Shown here: positions 9,469 through 17,668 of the stretch, in pieces
How the letters are laid out: every line of letters begins with the position of its first letter
Numbering within the stretch: position 1 is the first letter of the stretch
Source of the DNA: Microbacterium sp. LWH7-1.2
GTDB taxonomy: Bacteria > Actinomycetota > Actinomycetes > Actinomycetales > Microbacteriaceae
Length of the DNA stretch: 64,000 bases
Assembly: GCF_038397755.1 (NCBI RefSeq)
Contig: NZ_CP151637.1
Location: 3,348,001 to 3,412,000 of the forward strand
Direction of reading: 5' to 3'
Position numbers and translations under genes: made by a program
Notes under the pieces: generated by a model
Told to the model about the DNA's origin: nothing
The model's database searches: none
What the model saw: the letters and a program-made list of their open reading frames with translations, nothing else

Positions 9469-10035
9469 TCAGCCCTTGGCCGCGGCCTTCATCGCGCGCT
9501 TGTGCTCGCGCACCTTGGTCAGCGACTCGGGCGAGACGATGTCGGCGACGCTGCGGAACGAGCCCTCGTCGCCATACGAGCCTGCCGCCTCGCGCCAGCC
9601 GGCGCCGGTGAAGCCGTACTGCTTGCCCAGAAGCGCGAGGAAGATCTTCGCCTTCTGTTCGCCGAATCCCGGCAGCGACTTCAGGCGCTTCAGCACGGTC
9701 GCCCCGTCGGGCTCGTCGCGCGTCCAGATCGCGGAGGCGTCACCGCCCCAGTCCTGCTCGACCGCCGCGCACAGCGCCTGCACACGGGCCGCCATCGAAC
9801 CCGGGAACCGATGCACCGCGGGCGTGGCCTTGAAGAGCTCGGTGAACGCCTCCGGATCGAAGCTCGCGATGGCCGCGGCATCCAGCGTCCCCGCCCGCTC
9901 CGAGATCTTGAGCGGCCCTGCGAAGGCCGTCTCCATGGCCACCTGCTGGTCGAGGAGCATGCCGATGAGCAGTGCGAGCGGGTCGTCGGTCAGCAGGCGA
10001 TCGGCGTCGTCGTCGCCCGTGATGTGGAGCGTCAT
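9469..10035 (-). CDS. HhH-GPD type base-excision repair family protein
   Basis: 188-residue protein of the small actinobacterial HhH-GPD family. The helix-hairpin-helix is visible near residues 122-140 as LKSLPGFGEQKAKIFLALL. The N-terminal LLIGMLLDQQVAMETAF resembles the glycosylase helical core. No C-terminal iron-sulfur cysteine cluster is present, unlike MutY or Nth. The start is ATG 10035. It is divergent from the heme-oxidase gene with only ~60 bp between them, so the promoters overlap. A DNA glycosylase or DNA-binding role is inferred from the family. Confidence 0.87.
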   Translation of the reverse strand: MTLHITGDDDADRLLTDDPLALLIGMLLDQQVAMETAFAGPLKISERAGTLDAAAIASFDPEAFTELFKATPAVHRFPGSMAARVQALCAAVEQDWGGDASAIWTRDEPDGATVLKRLKSLPGFGEQKAKIFLALLGKQYGFTGAGWREAAGSYGDEGSFRSVADIVSPESLTKVREHKRAMKAAAKG

Positions 10036-10096
10036 GCCGCCAGTCTCCCACCGGCCGCCCCGGCCGGCACAGTTCGCGGATGGGAGGATGGATGCC

Positions 10097-11578
10097 GTGA
10101 CCGACGCCGAACCGCTCCAGGAACTCGTCGACCACGCCCGCCAGACGCGGGTGGTCGTGATCGGCGGCGGCATCGCCGGACTCGTCGCGGCCTGGGAGTG
10201 CGCCAAGGTCGGCATGGCGGTGACGCTGGTGGAGGCATCCGATCGTCTCGGCGGCACCATCGGGTCCGCCCGCATCGCGGGACTCGAGCTCGAGACGGGC
10301 GTCACCTGTTGGTCCACGAAGGGCGGCGCGGTGCGCAAGCTCGTCGAGGAGGTGCTGCCGGATGCTGCGATCGTGCGCCCGCGCGATGACCGCGAGTGGA
10401 TCGCGGGCCTGCCGAAGGGCGCTGCGGCGCCGCTGCCCGCCGAGCAGGTGCTCGGCATCCCGGCCAATCCGTGGGACGAGAGCGTCCGCCGGGTCATCGG
10501 CTGGGGCGGCACATGGCGCGCCTACCTCGACCGCCTGCGCCCGCCGCTCACGATCGGCGCCCAGCGCAGTCTCGGCCGTCTCGTGCACGGCCGGATGGGC
10601 GACAGAGTCCTGGATCGCCTGGTGGCACCGCTGACCATCGACCGCTTCGGCCTGGACCCCGTCGACGTCGACGTCGAGATCGCGGCACCCGGACTCAGCA
10701 ACGCGCTCACCCGCACAGGGTGGCTGGGCGGCGCCGTCGCCGACGTGCGCGTCGACGCCCCCGGTTCCTCGATCGAGGGATTGGCCGGTGGGATGCCGCA
10801 GCTCACGGCCGCGCTCGCCGACAGGCTCGCCGAGCGCGAGGTGGCCGTCCACACCGGAGCGCTGGCGACGGGTCTGGTCCGCGGCGACGGAAGGTGGACG
10901 GTGGAGCTCGCGACGATCGCTCCCGAGGGCGCAGCCGTCGCACCGGACCGGCTGCACGCCGACGCGGTGATCGTCGCGACCGACGAGACCGCGGCGCGCA
11001 CTCTCCTGGCGCCCGCCCTCGACAACCCCGCGTTCGCAGATGTCGCCGCCGTGGGCATCGCCCGAGAGGTCGTGACGATCGTGGTAGACGCCCCCGAGCT
11101 CGATACGGCGCCGCGCGGCGCCCATGTCCACGCCGTCCCCGGCGCGCTGCGCGCCACGGGGCTCGTCCACGAGACCGCGCGGTGGGAGTGGCTCGCGCGG
11201 GAGGCGGGCGCCGGGCGCCATGTGCTGCGCGTCGCTTTCGGCGCCCCCGGGATCGCGCCCGCGACCGAGGGGCTGTCCGACGCCGATGCGGCGGCGATGG
11301 CCGTGGCCGAGGCATCCGTCCTCCTCGGTGTGGAGCTCGACGAGGACCGGATCGGCGGCGCGCGTCGCGACGCGTACACCCTCGTGCCGCCGGCGTCGGC
11401 CCTCGGCCGGCGCGAGCGCACCGACGCCGCCCGCGCCGCGACCGCCCGCGCGCCCGGCCTCGCCGCGGTCGGTGCGTGGCTGTCGGGGAGCGGCCTCGCG
11501 CAGGTCGTCGCCGACGCGCAGGAAGAGGCGGATCGACTGCGTCACCGCGCGCTGTGGGGTGCCGCGGCGGCGGAGTGA
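10097..11578 (+). CDS. hemY: HemY-like coproporphyrinogen/protoporphyrinogen oxidase
   Basis: 493-residue FAD-dependent oxidase of the HemY/PPOX family. The dinucleotide-binding motif VVVIGGGIAGLVAAW is at residues ~21-36, followed by ASDRLGGTIGS. The C-terminal FAD-binding stretch AVGAWLSGSGLAQVVADA is also present. Gram-positive HemY proteins act in the coproporphyrin-dependent heme route. GTG 10097 is chosen because GGGAGG sits 9 nt upstream; the ATG at 10088 directly abuts that site. No other heme gene is adjacent, but hemD lies 1.4 kb downstream. The family is secure. The exact substrate (coproporphyrinogen versus protoporphyrinogen) is inferred from phylogeny only. Confidence 0.85.
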   Translation: MTDAEPLQELVDHARQTRVVVIGGGIAGLVAAWECAKVGMAVTLVEASDRLGGTIGSARIAGLELETGVTCWSTKGGAVRKLVEEVLPDAAIVRPRDDREWIAGLPKGAAAPLPAEQVLGIPANPWDESVRRVIGWGGTWRAYLDRLRPPLTIGAQRSLGRLVHGRMGDRVLDRLVAPLTIDRFGLDPVDVDVEIAAPGLSNALTRTGWLGGAVADVRVDAPGSSIEGLAGGMPQLTAALADRLAEREVAVHTGALATGLVRGDGRWTVELATIAPEGAAVAPDRLHADAVIVATDETAARTLLAPALDNPAFADVAAVGIAREVVTIVVDAPELDTAPRGAHVHAVPGALRATGLVHETARWEWLAREAGAGRHVLRVAFGAPGIAPATEGLSDADAAAMAVAEASVLLGVELDEDRIGGARRDAYTLVPPASALGRRERTDAARAATARAPGLAAVGAWLSGSGLAQVVADAQEEADRLRHRALWGAAAAE

Positions 11579-11593
11579 ACCCTCCCGTTGCGG

Positions 11594-11632
11594 GCCCTGT
11601 CAAGAGTGGATGCCGGAATCGGCATACAGGGC
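11594..11632 (+). promoter_or_regulatory. Nested inverted repeats just upstream of a TACCCT -10 element
   Basis: Outer arms GCCCTGT (11594-11600) and ACAGGGC (11626-11632) enclose inner arms ATGCCG (11610-11615) and CGGCAT (11620-11625). A TACCCT -10-like hexamer follows immediately at 11633-11638. The element could terminate hemY transcription, act as an operator over the -35 of the ytxH operon, or do both. Confidence 0.45.
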
Positions 11633-11677
11633 TACCCTGGGAAGGTCGTCAGGTCACACCGAGCGTGAGGAGACCTC

Positions 11678-12067
11678 ATGAAGGGCAAGGCTGGACTCGT
11701 CATCGGACTCGCGATCGGGTATGTGCTCGGTTCGCGCGCGGGTCATGAGCGCTACGAGCAGATCAAGACGCAGTGGCTCAAGGTGTGGAACACCGAGCCG
11801 GTGCAGACGCAGGTCGGCAAGGTGAAGGACTTCGCGAAGTCCCAGGCGATGGCGCTGCCGTCGACGCTGTGGGAGTCCGCCGTGAAGGTCACGCAGGCCG
11901 CCGGCTCGAAGGGCACCCCCGGGCAGAAGCTCGACGCGGCGCTCAAGGTCGGCAAAGACTCGGCCGACGACGTGGGAAAGGCGGCGCAGACCTCGGCGCA
12001 GGCCGTGAAGGACGCCGTCGACGAAGCCGTGGACGACGCCTCCGAGAACGGTCGCGGCGGGGCCTGA
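11678..12067 (+). CDS. YtxH-like small membrane protein
   Basis: 129-residue protein. The N-terminal hydrophobic segment with GLAIGYVLGSRAGHERYEQI is the hallmark of YtxH/YtxH-like actinobacterial proteins. The rest is an Ala/Lys/Asp-rich amphipathic helix. GAGGAG precedes the ATG at 11678. First gene of a three-gene operon of small membrane proteins. The family has been linked to stress or envelope functions in other bacteria; no specific role is visible here. Confidence 0.85.
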   Translation: MKGKAGLVIGLAIGYVLGSRAGHERYEQIKTQWLKVWNTEPVQTQVGKVKDFAKSQAMALPSTLWESAVKVTQAAGSKGTPGQKLDAALKVGKDSADDVGKAAQTSAQAVKDAVDEAVDDASENGRGGA

Positions 12068-12071
12068 CGTG

Positions 12072-12473
12072 ATGACCACCCCCCGCGGCTTCCGTGACCG
12101 CGCGGACGACAGCCTGCTCACTCTGCTCGGTGAGATCCCGGAGCTGATCCGCAACCTCGTCATCGCGGAGATCGACGCCGCGAAGGCCTGGCTCGCCAAG
12201 ACCGCGAAGGACGGCGGATGGGGAGCTCTCTGGGTCTTCGCCGCGCTGTTCGTGCTGTTCTGGTCGGTGCCCGTCTTCGGCACGTTCGTCATCGCGGGGC
12301 TGTCGTCGTGGTGGCCGGTGTGGCTGTCGGCGCTCGTGGTGTTCTTCGCGATGCTGATCGTCACCGCGGTCTTCGCGATCATCGGCGTCCTCTACTTCCG
12401 CCGGATCGGCGAGCGTCGCAACCCGGTCCAATCGATCGCCCTGGACGTCAAGGAGGTGCGCGATGAGCTCTGA
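12072..12473 (+). CDS. Phage-holin-superfamily (Holin-X-like, DUF1469) membrane protein
   Basis: 133 residues from ATG 12072 (a GTG directly before it is also in frame). An N-terminal amphipathic region (EIPELIRNLVIAEIDAAKAW) is followed by two strong transmembrane helices near 50-75 and 80-110, and a basic tail. This is the architecture of actinobacterial Holin-X/DUF1469 proteins. These are housekeeping membrane proteins despite the holin name; no phage genes are near. Its stop overlaps the next start by 11 bp. Confidence 0.85.
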   Translation: MTTPRGFRDRADDSLLTLLGEIPELIRNLVIAEIDAAKAWLAKTAKDGGWGALWVFAALFVLFWSVPVFGTFVIAGLSSWWPVWLSALVVFFAMLIVTAVFAIIGVLYFRRIGERRNPVQSIALDVKEVRDEL

Positions 12474-12762
12474 CGCGCCCGTTCCGCTGTCGAAGAACTC
12501 GGTCGCGCTGCCCCGCACCGCCGTGCCCTTGGGGATCACCGATCCCGTGGAGCAGGCGAGGACCGAGCTGAAGGCTGCGCTCGCCGCCATCGAGGCGAAG
12601 GCGAACGTCCCGCGCCGGGTCGAGCGGGCGCTCGACGTGAACATCGAACGGGCCCGGGCGTTCAATCGCCGCAATCCCGCCCTCACGGCCGTGGCCGTCA
12701 TCGCGGGCGCCGCGGCGGTCGGCGCGGCGGTCTGGGGCTTCGTGCGCCTCTATACCCGCTGA
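12463..12762 (+). CDS. Small membrane protein, DUF3618-like
   Basis: 99 residues. AGGAGG lies 6 nt before the ATG at 12463, inside the preceding gene. The N-terminal half is soluble and contains a TELKAALAAIEAKANVPRR helix. A single transmembrane helix near residues 72-94 is followed by a short Arg tail. The helix-plus-TM layout resembles DUF3618 proteins, which usually accompany YtxH and Holin-X genes as here. Function unknown. Confidence 0.75.
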   Translation: MSSDAPVPLSKNSVALPRTAVPLGITDPVEQARTELKAALAAIEAKANVPRRVERALDVNIERARAFNRRNPALTAVAVIAGAAAVGAAVWGFVRLYTR

Positions 12763-12816
12763 TCCGGCATCCCCAGCGCCCCGCCTCGCCGAGGTCACGG
12801 CATCCGCGATCGGGGG

Positions 12817-12892
12817 TATGCTCGGGAAGCAAGGCAGTGCAATGGTGCGTTAGCTGCCGATAGCGCGAACCCGATTCGAATCGCGCATCGGC
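12817..12892 (+). promoter_or_regulatory. Putative hemD promoter (TATGCT) and leader hairpin
   Basis: A TATGCT -10 hexamer lies at 12817-12822. About 35 bp later a hairpin is formed by GCCGATAGCGCGA (12856-12868) and TCGCGCATCGGC (12881-12892), 12 bp with one bulged A. The palindrome CGATTCGAATCG at 12872-12883 overlaps its loop. With the expected start site near 12829 the hemD leader is ~115 nt, long for this window. It could be a control RNA or an operator; no known riboswitch core is recognised. Confidence 0.45.
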
Positions 12893-12944
12893 TGTCTCGA
12901 GCTTCTTGGGCGGCCGACTGAGCATCATCGAGAGTCGACCCCCT

Positions 12945-13793
12945 ATGAACACCGCCGCAGCACAGCAGCAGTCCGTCAAACCACTGGCCGGCTGGCGCGT
13001 TCTCGTGCCCCGCGGCGGTCCCTGGGGCGACGGCGTCGCGGCGACTCTCCGCCGCCAGGGCGCGATCCCCGTGATCGCCCCGCTCATCAACTTCGCCCCC
13101 ACGAACGACCAGGCCTCCCTCGACCAGGCTCTCGCCGACCTCGCCGCGGGAAGGTTCGAGTGGCTCACGGTCACGAGCGCGACCACGGTCGATGTCCTCT
13201 ACGCGTACCGCGCAGTCGTCCCGGCGGCGACGAAGATCGCGGCCGTGGGGGAGACGACGGCGGCGGCGCTTCTGGCCGTCGGCTATCGGGTCGATCTCGT
13301 GCCCGAGCGCGACAACTCCGCGGCCGGCATGGCCGAGCAGCTCATCGCCCTCGAGCCCGAGCCGCGCGACATCCTCGCCCTCCGCAGCGAGATCGCGAAG
13401 CCGGTCCTCACCCGCATGCTCACCGAGGCGGGGCATCGCGTGCGCAGCGTGGTCGCCTACCGCACCGTCGGCGTGCCGGTCACCGAGCGCATCGCCGAGG
13501 ACGTCCAGTCGGGCCGCATCAACGCCATCCTTGTGACGAGCGGCTCGGTGGCGCACCAGGTGCACGAGCAGTTCCCCGAGATCCCCGAGACCACGCTCAT
13601 CGCCGCGATCGGTCCCCGCACCGCGAAGGACGCGCGCCGCGCGGGCCTCGACGTCGACGTCGTGGCCGACGCGCAGACCGTCGATGCCCTGATCGACGCG
13701 GTCGGCAAGTTCTCCCTCCCGCACGCGGCCGACGAGTTCGCCCCCAAGACCGGCATGATCCCGCGTCTCGGCGGCATCGATACGCGGAACTGA
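12945..13793 (+). CDS. hemD: Uroporphyrinogen-III synthase
   Basis: 282-residue HemD-family enzyme that closes and inverts ring D of hydroxymethylbilane to give uroporphyrinogen III. Two alternating alpha/beta domains are visible. Conserved pieces are RVLVPRGG near the N-terminus, FEWLTVTSATTVDVL, KIAAVGETTAAAL, AILVTSGSVAHQV and LIAAIGPRTAKDARRAGL, which is the classical HemD signature near the C-terminus. The start is ATG 12945; an in-frame upstream ATG at 12906 would lie within the leader. It has a ~115-nt leader with a strong hairpin and is followed after 7 bp by cofD. Confidence 0.9.
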   Translation: MNTAAAQQQSVKPLAGWRVLVPRGGPWGDGVAATLRRQGAIPVIAPLINFAPTNDQASLDQALADLAAGRFEWLTVTSATTVDVLYAYRAVVPAATKIAAVGETTAAALLAVGYRVDLVPERDNSAAGMAEQLIALEPEPRDILALRSEIAKPVLTRMLTEAGHRVRSVVAYRTVGVPVTERIAEDVQSGRINAILVTSGSVAHQVHEQFPEIPETTLIAAIGPRTAKDARRAGLDVDVVADAQTVDALIDAVGKFSLPHAADEFAPKTGMIPRLGGIDTRN

Positions 13794-13800
13794 CCCGCCT

Positions 13801-14784
13801 GTGACCGGCACGCCCCGCATCGTCGTGCTCGCGGGCGGAGTCGGGGGCTCCCGCTTCGTCCTCGGTGTCCGCGGCGCGCTGCGCGCCCGCGGCGTCGACG
13901 ACACCGCCGCATCCCTCACCGTCGTCGTCAACACCGGCGACGACCTCTGGCTGTCGGGCGTGCGGCTGCAACCCGACGTCGACTCGATCACCTACGCCCT
14001 CGCGGGCGTCAACGACGCCGAGCGCGGCTGGGGCCGCCAGGGCGACAGCGAGCGCGTCAACCACGAGCTGCAGGAGTGGGGCGCCGGCTGGCCCTGGTTC
14101 ACCCTCGGCGACCTCGATCTCGGCACGCACCTCGCCCGCACCGGCTGGCTGCGCGACGGCCTCACGCCCACCGACGTGCTCGAGCGCATGTCGCACCGCT
14201 GGGATCTCGGCGCGCGGCTGCTCCCGATGACCGACACCGAGGTCGACACCATCGTGGTGCTCGACGACGGCACGCGCCTGCACTTCCAGGAGTGGTGGAC
14301 CCGCCACCGCGCGACCCTCGCCCCGGCGCGCTTCGAGAACCCCGGCATCGAGGCGGCAGCCCCCGCGCCCGGCGTCGTCGAGGCGATCGCCGACGCCGAC
14401 GTCGTGCTGCTGGCACCCTCGAACCCGGTCGTGTCCATCGGCCCGATCCTCGCCGTGCCGGGCGTGCACGAGGCGCTCAGCGCGACGGCGGCACCCGTGG
14501 TGGGGGTCTCGCCGATCATCGGCGGCAAGGTGGTGCGCGGCATGGCCGACGTGTGCCTCACCGCGATCGGCGTCGAGACCTCCGCGACGGCGGTCGCAGG
14601 TCTGTACGGTGCCCGCGAGACCGGTGGGCTGCTCGACGCGTGGCTCCTCGCCGAAGAGGACGAGGCTGCCGCTGACGAGGTCGCCGGGCTCGGCATCCGT
14701 CCCCTCGTCCGTCCGCTCTGGATGACGGATGCCGCGCGCCAGAGTGCCCTCGGCGAGGCGGCGCTCACGGCCGCAGGGGTCTGA
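13801..14784 (+). CDS. cofD: 2-phospho-L-lactate transferase (F420 synthesis)
   Basis: 327-residue CofD/FbiA enzyme, which transfers the phospho-lactyl (or phosphoenolpyruvyl) group to the deazaflavin FO to make F420-0. Motifs are VVLAGGVGGSRFVLGVRGAL at the N-terminus, VNTGDDLWLSGVRLQPDVDS near residue 40, LLAPSNPVVSIGPIL near 205 and ISPIIGGK-like VSPIIGGKVVRGMAD near 238. The start is GTG 13801. No fbiB/cofE follows, although the two are adjacent in many actinobacteria; a TauE-type permease gene follows instead. The partner genes fbiC and cofC lie on the other strand 1.2-5 kb away. Confidence 0.93.
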   Translation: MTGTPRIVVLAGGVGGSRFVLGVRGALRARGVDDTAASLTVVVNTGDDLWLSGVRLQPDVDSITYALAGVNDAERGWGRQGDSERVNHELQEWGAGWPWFTLGDLDLGTHLARTGWLRDGLTPTDVLERMSHRWDLGARLLPMTDTEVDTIVVLDDGTRLHFQEWWTRHRATLAPARFENPGIEAAAPAPGVVEAIADADVVLLAPSNPVVSIGPILAVPGVHEALSATAAPVVGVSPIIGGKVVRGMADVCLTAIGVETSATAVAGLYGARETGGLLDAWLLAEEDEAAADEVAGLGIRPLVRPLWMTDAARQSALGEAALTAAGV

Positions 14785-14786
14785 AA

Positions 14787-15530
14787 GTGCCCGAACTCGC
14801 GTGGTGGGCGTGGGCCCTGCTCGCCGTCGGCGCGGTCGTCGTCGGACTCTCGAAGACCGCGGTGCCGGGCGCGGGCACGATCGCCGTGGCCATCTTCGCG
14901 GCCGTGCTGCCGGCGAAGCAGTCGACGGGCGTGCTGCTGCTCCTGCTCATCGTCGCCGACCTGTTCGCCGTCACCATGTATCGCCGGCACGCGGACTGGC
15001 GCACCCTGCTCAGACTCGCACCCGCGGTCGTGGTGGGCGTACTGGTCGGCGTGGTGTTCCTGTGGTTCGCCGACGACGTGTGGGTGAAGAAATCGATCGG
15101 CGTGATCCTGCTCGCGGTCATCGCCATCACGCTGCTCCGACGACGCTTCACCTCGAGCGTCGAGGCCGCCCGACCCCACCCCGTCGCCGCAGCGACCTAC
15201 GGCTCGCTCGGCGGCTTCACCACGATGGTCGCGAACGCGGCGGGACCCGTGATGTCGATGTACTTCCTCGCGGCCCGCTTCGAGGTGAAGGCGTTCCTCG
15301 GCACGGCGGCCTGGTTCTTCGCGATCGTCAACCTATTCAAGGTGCCGTTCTCGGTCGGCATCGGCATCATCACCGTGCCCGGACTGCTGATCGACCTCGT
15401 GCTCGTGCCGCTTGTCGTGGCCTCCGCGTTCCTGGGCCGCTGGCTCGCCGACCGCATGCCGCAGTCGGTGTTCGAGAAGCTCGTGATCGTCTTCACGATC
15501 GTCGGCGCGGTGTACCTGCTGATCGTCTGA
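14787..15530 (+). CDS. TauE/SafE family sulfite/sulfonate exporter-like permease
   Basis: 247-residue integral membrane protein with about eight hydrophobic segments in two related halves. The TauE/SafE patterns are seen: GLSKTAVPGAGTIAVAIFA at the N-terminus and GGFTTMVANAAGPVMSMYF near residue 145. The start is GTG 14787, 2 nt after the cofD stop, so it is probably co-transcribed with cofD. Substrates in the family are sulfite, sulfonates or organic anions; none can be chosen here. The gene converges on the cupin gene. Confidence 0.88.
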   Translation: MPELAWWAWALLAVGAVVVGLSKTAVPGAGTIAVAIFAAVLPAKQSTGVLLLLLIVADLFAVTMYRRHADWRTLLRLAPAVVVGVLVGVVFLWFADDVWVKKSIGVILLAVIAITLLRRRFTSSVEAARPHPVAAATYGSLGGFTTMVANAAGPVMSMYFLAARFEVKAFLGTAAWFFAIVNLFKVPFSVGIGIITVPGLLIDLVLVPLVVASAFLGRWLADRMPQSVFEKLVIVFTIVGAVYLLIV

Positions 15531-15539
15531 CGCGGACCC

Positions 15540-15971
15540 TCACGCCCAGGGCGAGGGGCGGTCGTTGTCGCGCGTGCTGTCGTCGGGAAGGTGGGGGAGC
15601 TCCTCGCCGCCGGCACGGATGCACAGCCACCGCAGCTGCCCGGGACTGTCGGGGCTCGCGCGCCACGTGCGCCAGACCCCCTCTCCGACGCGAACGACCG
15701 TGCCGGGGCCGACGTCGACGATGTCGTCGTCGAGGCCCATCTGCCCCTGGCCGGCGAGGAACACGTACAGCTCCTCGACGCGTGCGTGGGAGTGCCAGTA
15801 ACCGGCCTGCTCACCCGGCTCGAACGCGTTCGCGGTCAGGCCGATGTACTGCATGGTCATGTCGTGGTCCACGACACGGCGGCCATCACGCGACCTCTCC
15901 GGCGTGAACCCGCCGTAGTGCGCCCGCCACTCCTCGAGCCCGCCCATCTCCAGCACCTGGTAGTCGCTCAT
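15540..15971 (-). CDS. Cupin domain protein
   Basis: 143-residue single cupin. Motif 1 GYWHSHARVEELYVFLAGQG (residues ~59-78) and motif 2 PGTVVRVGEGVWRTW (~90-104) are visible, with the metal-type His/His/Glu set in motif 1. Sits 9 bp after cofC on the same strand as the last gene of the F420 operon. Cupins of this type often bind small metabolites; an enzymatic role is not evident. The link to F420 is positional only. Confidence 0.85.
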   Translation of the reverse strand: MSDYQVLEMGGLEEWRAHYGGFTPERSRDGRRVVDHDMTMQYIGLTANAFEPGEQAGYWHSHARVEELYVFLAGQGQMGLDDDIVDVGPGTVVRVGEGVWRTWRASPDSPGQLRWLCIRAGGEELPHLPDDSTRDNDRPSPWA

Positions 15972-15980
15972 CGGCCCAGG

Positions 15981-16661
15981 CTATCCGTGAGCGGAGGTGA
16001 CGAGGGCCGCCGTGCGCGGGCCCAGGCCCAGCGCGCGAGCGGTGTCGAGCTGGTCGGCGGTGTCGACGTCGCGACGGAGGGTCGAGGCATCCGTAATCCC
16101 GATCGCCGTGCATCCGAGGGCGACGTGCCGCGCGAACGAGCCGTCGCCGAACGACGACTCCCAGGCGGTCCCCGGCCCCGCCGTGACCAGCGTCGAGCCC
16201 GTGCCTTCCGCGTCGGGAACGACGCCGCGGGGGACGGATGCCGCGGCCCGCAGCGCGTCGGCGAGGTCGGCGGGTCGCAGCGCCGGAAGGTCGCCCAGGA
16301 GCGCGGCGCGCGGCATCCGTCCGTTCGGATCGATCGCCGCGACGCCCGCCGCCACCGCGGCGTCGAGCCCCTGCGCGTCGCCCTCGGGGACGAACCGCAG
16401 CGCCGGGATCATCGCCGCTTCGCGCGCGAGGGCGGCGTCGTCGGTCACCACCACGACCTGCGCGACGAGCTCGCACGCGCTCGCCGCCGCCAGCGTGTCG
16501 AGGGCGATGGCGCGGGCGAGGTCGGAGCGGCCGACGCCGGCGACCTCCAGGCGCGACTTCGCGCGCGCGGAGGGCTTGACCGGCACCACGACCACCCAGC
16601 GGGGCGGCGGCGCCGCGGAAGCGGAGGAGCTACGGCCGCGTCGGCCGAACAGCGGGGTCAC
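15981..16661 (-). CDS. cofC: 2-phospho-L-lactate/PEP guanylyltransferase (F420 synthesis)
   Basis: 226-residue CofC/FbiD-family nucleotidyltransferase, which activates phospholactate or PEP with GTP for CofD. A Ser/Arg-rich N-terminal extension of ~20 residues precedes VVVVPVKPSARAKSRL, the family's nucleotide-binding loop. LLGDLPALRPADLADAL (near residue 120) and DAEGTGSTLVTAGPGT carry the typical substrate motifs. The GTG at 16661 overlaps the fgd stop by 4 bp (GTGA), showing translational coupling in the fbiC-BVMO-fgd-cofC operon. Confidence 0.92.
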   Translation of the reverse strand: MTPLFGRRGRSSSASAAPPPRWVVVVPVKPSARAKSRLEVAGVGRSDLARAIALDTLAAASACELVAQVVVVTDDAALAREAAMIPALRFVPEGDAQGLDAAVAAGVAAIDPNGRMPRAALLGDLPALRPADLADALRAAASVPRGVVPDAEGTGSTLVTAGPGTAWESSFGDGSFARHVALGCTAIGITDASTLRRDVDTADQLDTARALGLGPRTAALVTSAHG

Positions 16662-17668
16662 GCGTACTTCGCGCGCAAGCGCGGCAGGATCTCTTCGCCG
16701 TACATCCGCAGGAAGGCGCCCTGGTCGTGGCCCGGGTCGTGGAAGACGAGGTGGCGGAAGCCGAGGCCGATGTACCAGCCGATGCGCTCGACGTGCTCGT
16801 CGGGATCGTCCGAGACGATGAACCGCGACGCCGCGCGCTCGATCGGCAGTGCCTCGCCGAGCCGCTGCATCTCGATGGGGTCGTCGACGCCCATCTTCTC
16901 CTCGGGGGTGAGGGCGAGCGGTGCCCAGAACCGGGTCTTCTCGCGCGCGGCGTCGATGGTCTCGTCGAGCGAGACCTTGATCTCCATCAGTGTGTCGATC
17001 GCGTCGGCCGGGCGGCCGGCCTTCTCGAGCCCTTCGTGCAGCGCGGGCAACAGGGTCTCGGTGTAGAGCTCCCGCTTCTTGCCCGATGTCGTGATGAAGC
17101 CGTCGGCGATGCGGCCGGCGAGGCGCGTCGCGGCGGGACCGGCGGCGCCGATGTAGATCGGGACGGGCTCGGGGAGCTTGTCGTAGATCGTGATGTTGCG
17201 GGCCGTGTAGTACGTGCCGTCGAAGTTGACGCGATCCTCCGACCACAGCCGGCGGATGAGCCCGATCGCTTCTTTCAGGCGCTGGAACCGCTCCGGCGGC
17301 TCGGGCCACGTGATGCCGAGGTTCGCCTCGTTGAGCGCCTCGCCCGTTCCGACGCCGAGGATGACCCGGCCCGGGTACATCACGCCGAGCGTCGCGAAGT
17401 CCTGGGCGACGACCGTGGGGTTGTAGCGGAAGGTCGGCGTCAGCACCGAGGTTCCGATCAGCACCCGCGAGGTCTTGGCGCCGAGCGCGCCGAGCCAGGG
17501 GACGGATGCCGGGGCGTGCCCGCCGTCGTGCAGCCACGGCTGCAGGTGGTCCGAGATGAACACCGAGTCGAACCCGGCCTCCTCGGCCTGGATCGCATAG
17601 TCGAGCAGCTCGGCGGGACCGAACTGCTCGGCGGACGCCTTGTAGCCGAAGCGCAGGGGGACGGTCAT
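16658..17668 (-). CDS. fgd: F420-dependent glucose-6-phosphate dehydrogenase
   Basis: 336 residues, the same length as mycobacterial FGD1. It shares long blocks remembered from that enzyme: LRFGYKASAEQFGPAEL at the N-terminus, SDHLQPW, GGHAPASVPWLGALG, LIGTSVLTPTFRYNPTVVAQ, GVGTGEALNE, TSGKKRELYTE and NHLVFHAPGHDQ-like RHLVFHDPGHDQ near the end. It reduces F420 with glucose-6-phosphate and feeds F420H2 to other oxidoreductases. The ATG at 17668 overlaps the upstream monooxygenase stop by 4 bp. Its presence in the operon argues that F420 is really used by this cell. Confidence 0.93.
   Translation of the reverse strand: MTVPLRFGYKASAEQFGPAELLDYAIQAEEAGFDSVFISDHLQPWLHDGGHAPASVPWLGALGAKTSRVLIGTSVLTPTFRYNPTVVAQDFATLGVMYPGRVILGVGTGEALNEANLGITWPEPPERFQRLKEAIGLIRRLWSEDRVNFDGTYYTARNITIYDKLPEPVPIYIGAAGPAATRLAGRIADGFITTSGKKRELYTETLLPALHEGLEKAGRPADAIDTLMEIKVSLDETIDAAREKTRFWAPLALTPEEKMGVDDPIEMQRLGEALPIERAASRFIVSDDPDEHVERIGWYIGLGFRHLVFHDPGHDQGAFLRMYGEEILPRLRAKYA

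Noticed and set aside
12072..12473. Prophage remnant suggested by the holin-like gene
   Set aside because: Holin-X proteins of this kind are housekeeping in actinobacteria, and no other phage genes are present.
12906..12944. Earlier hemD start at ATG 12906
   Set aside because: It adds 13 residues not seen in HemD and lies in the leader without a ribosome site.
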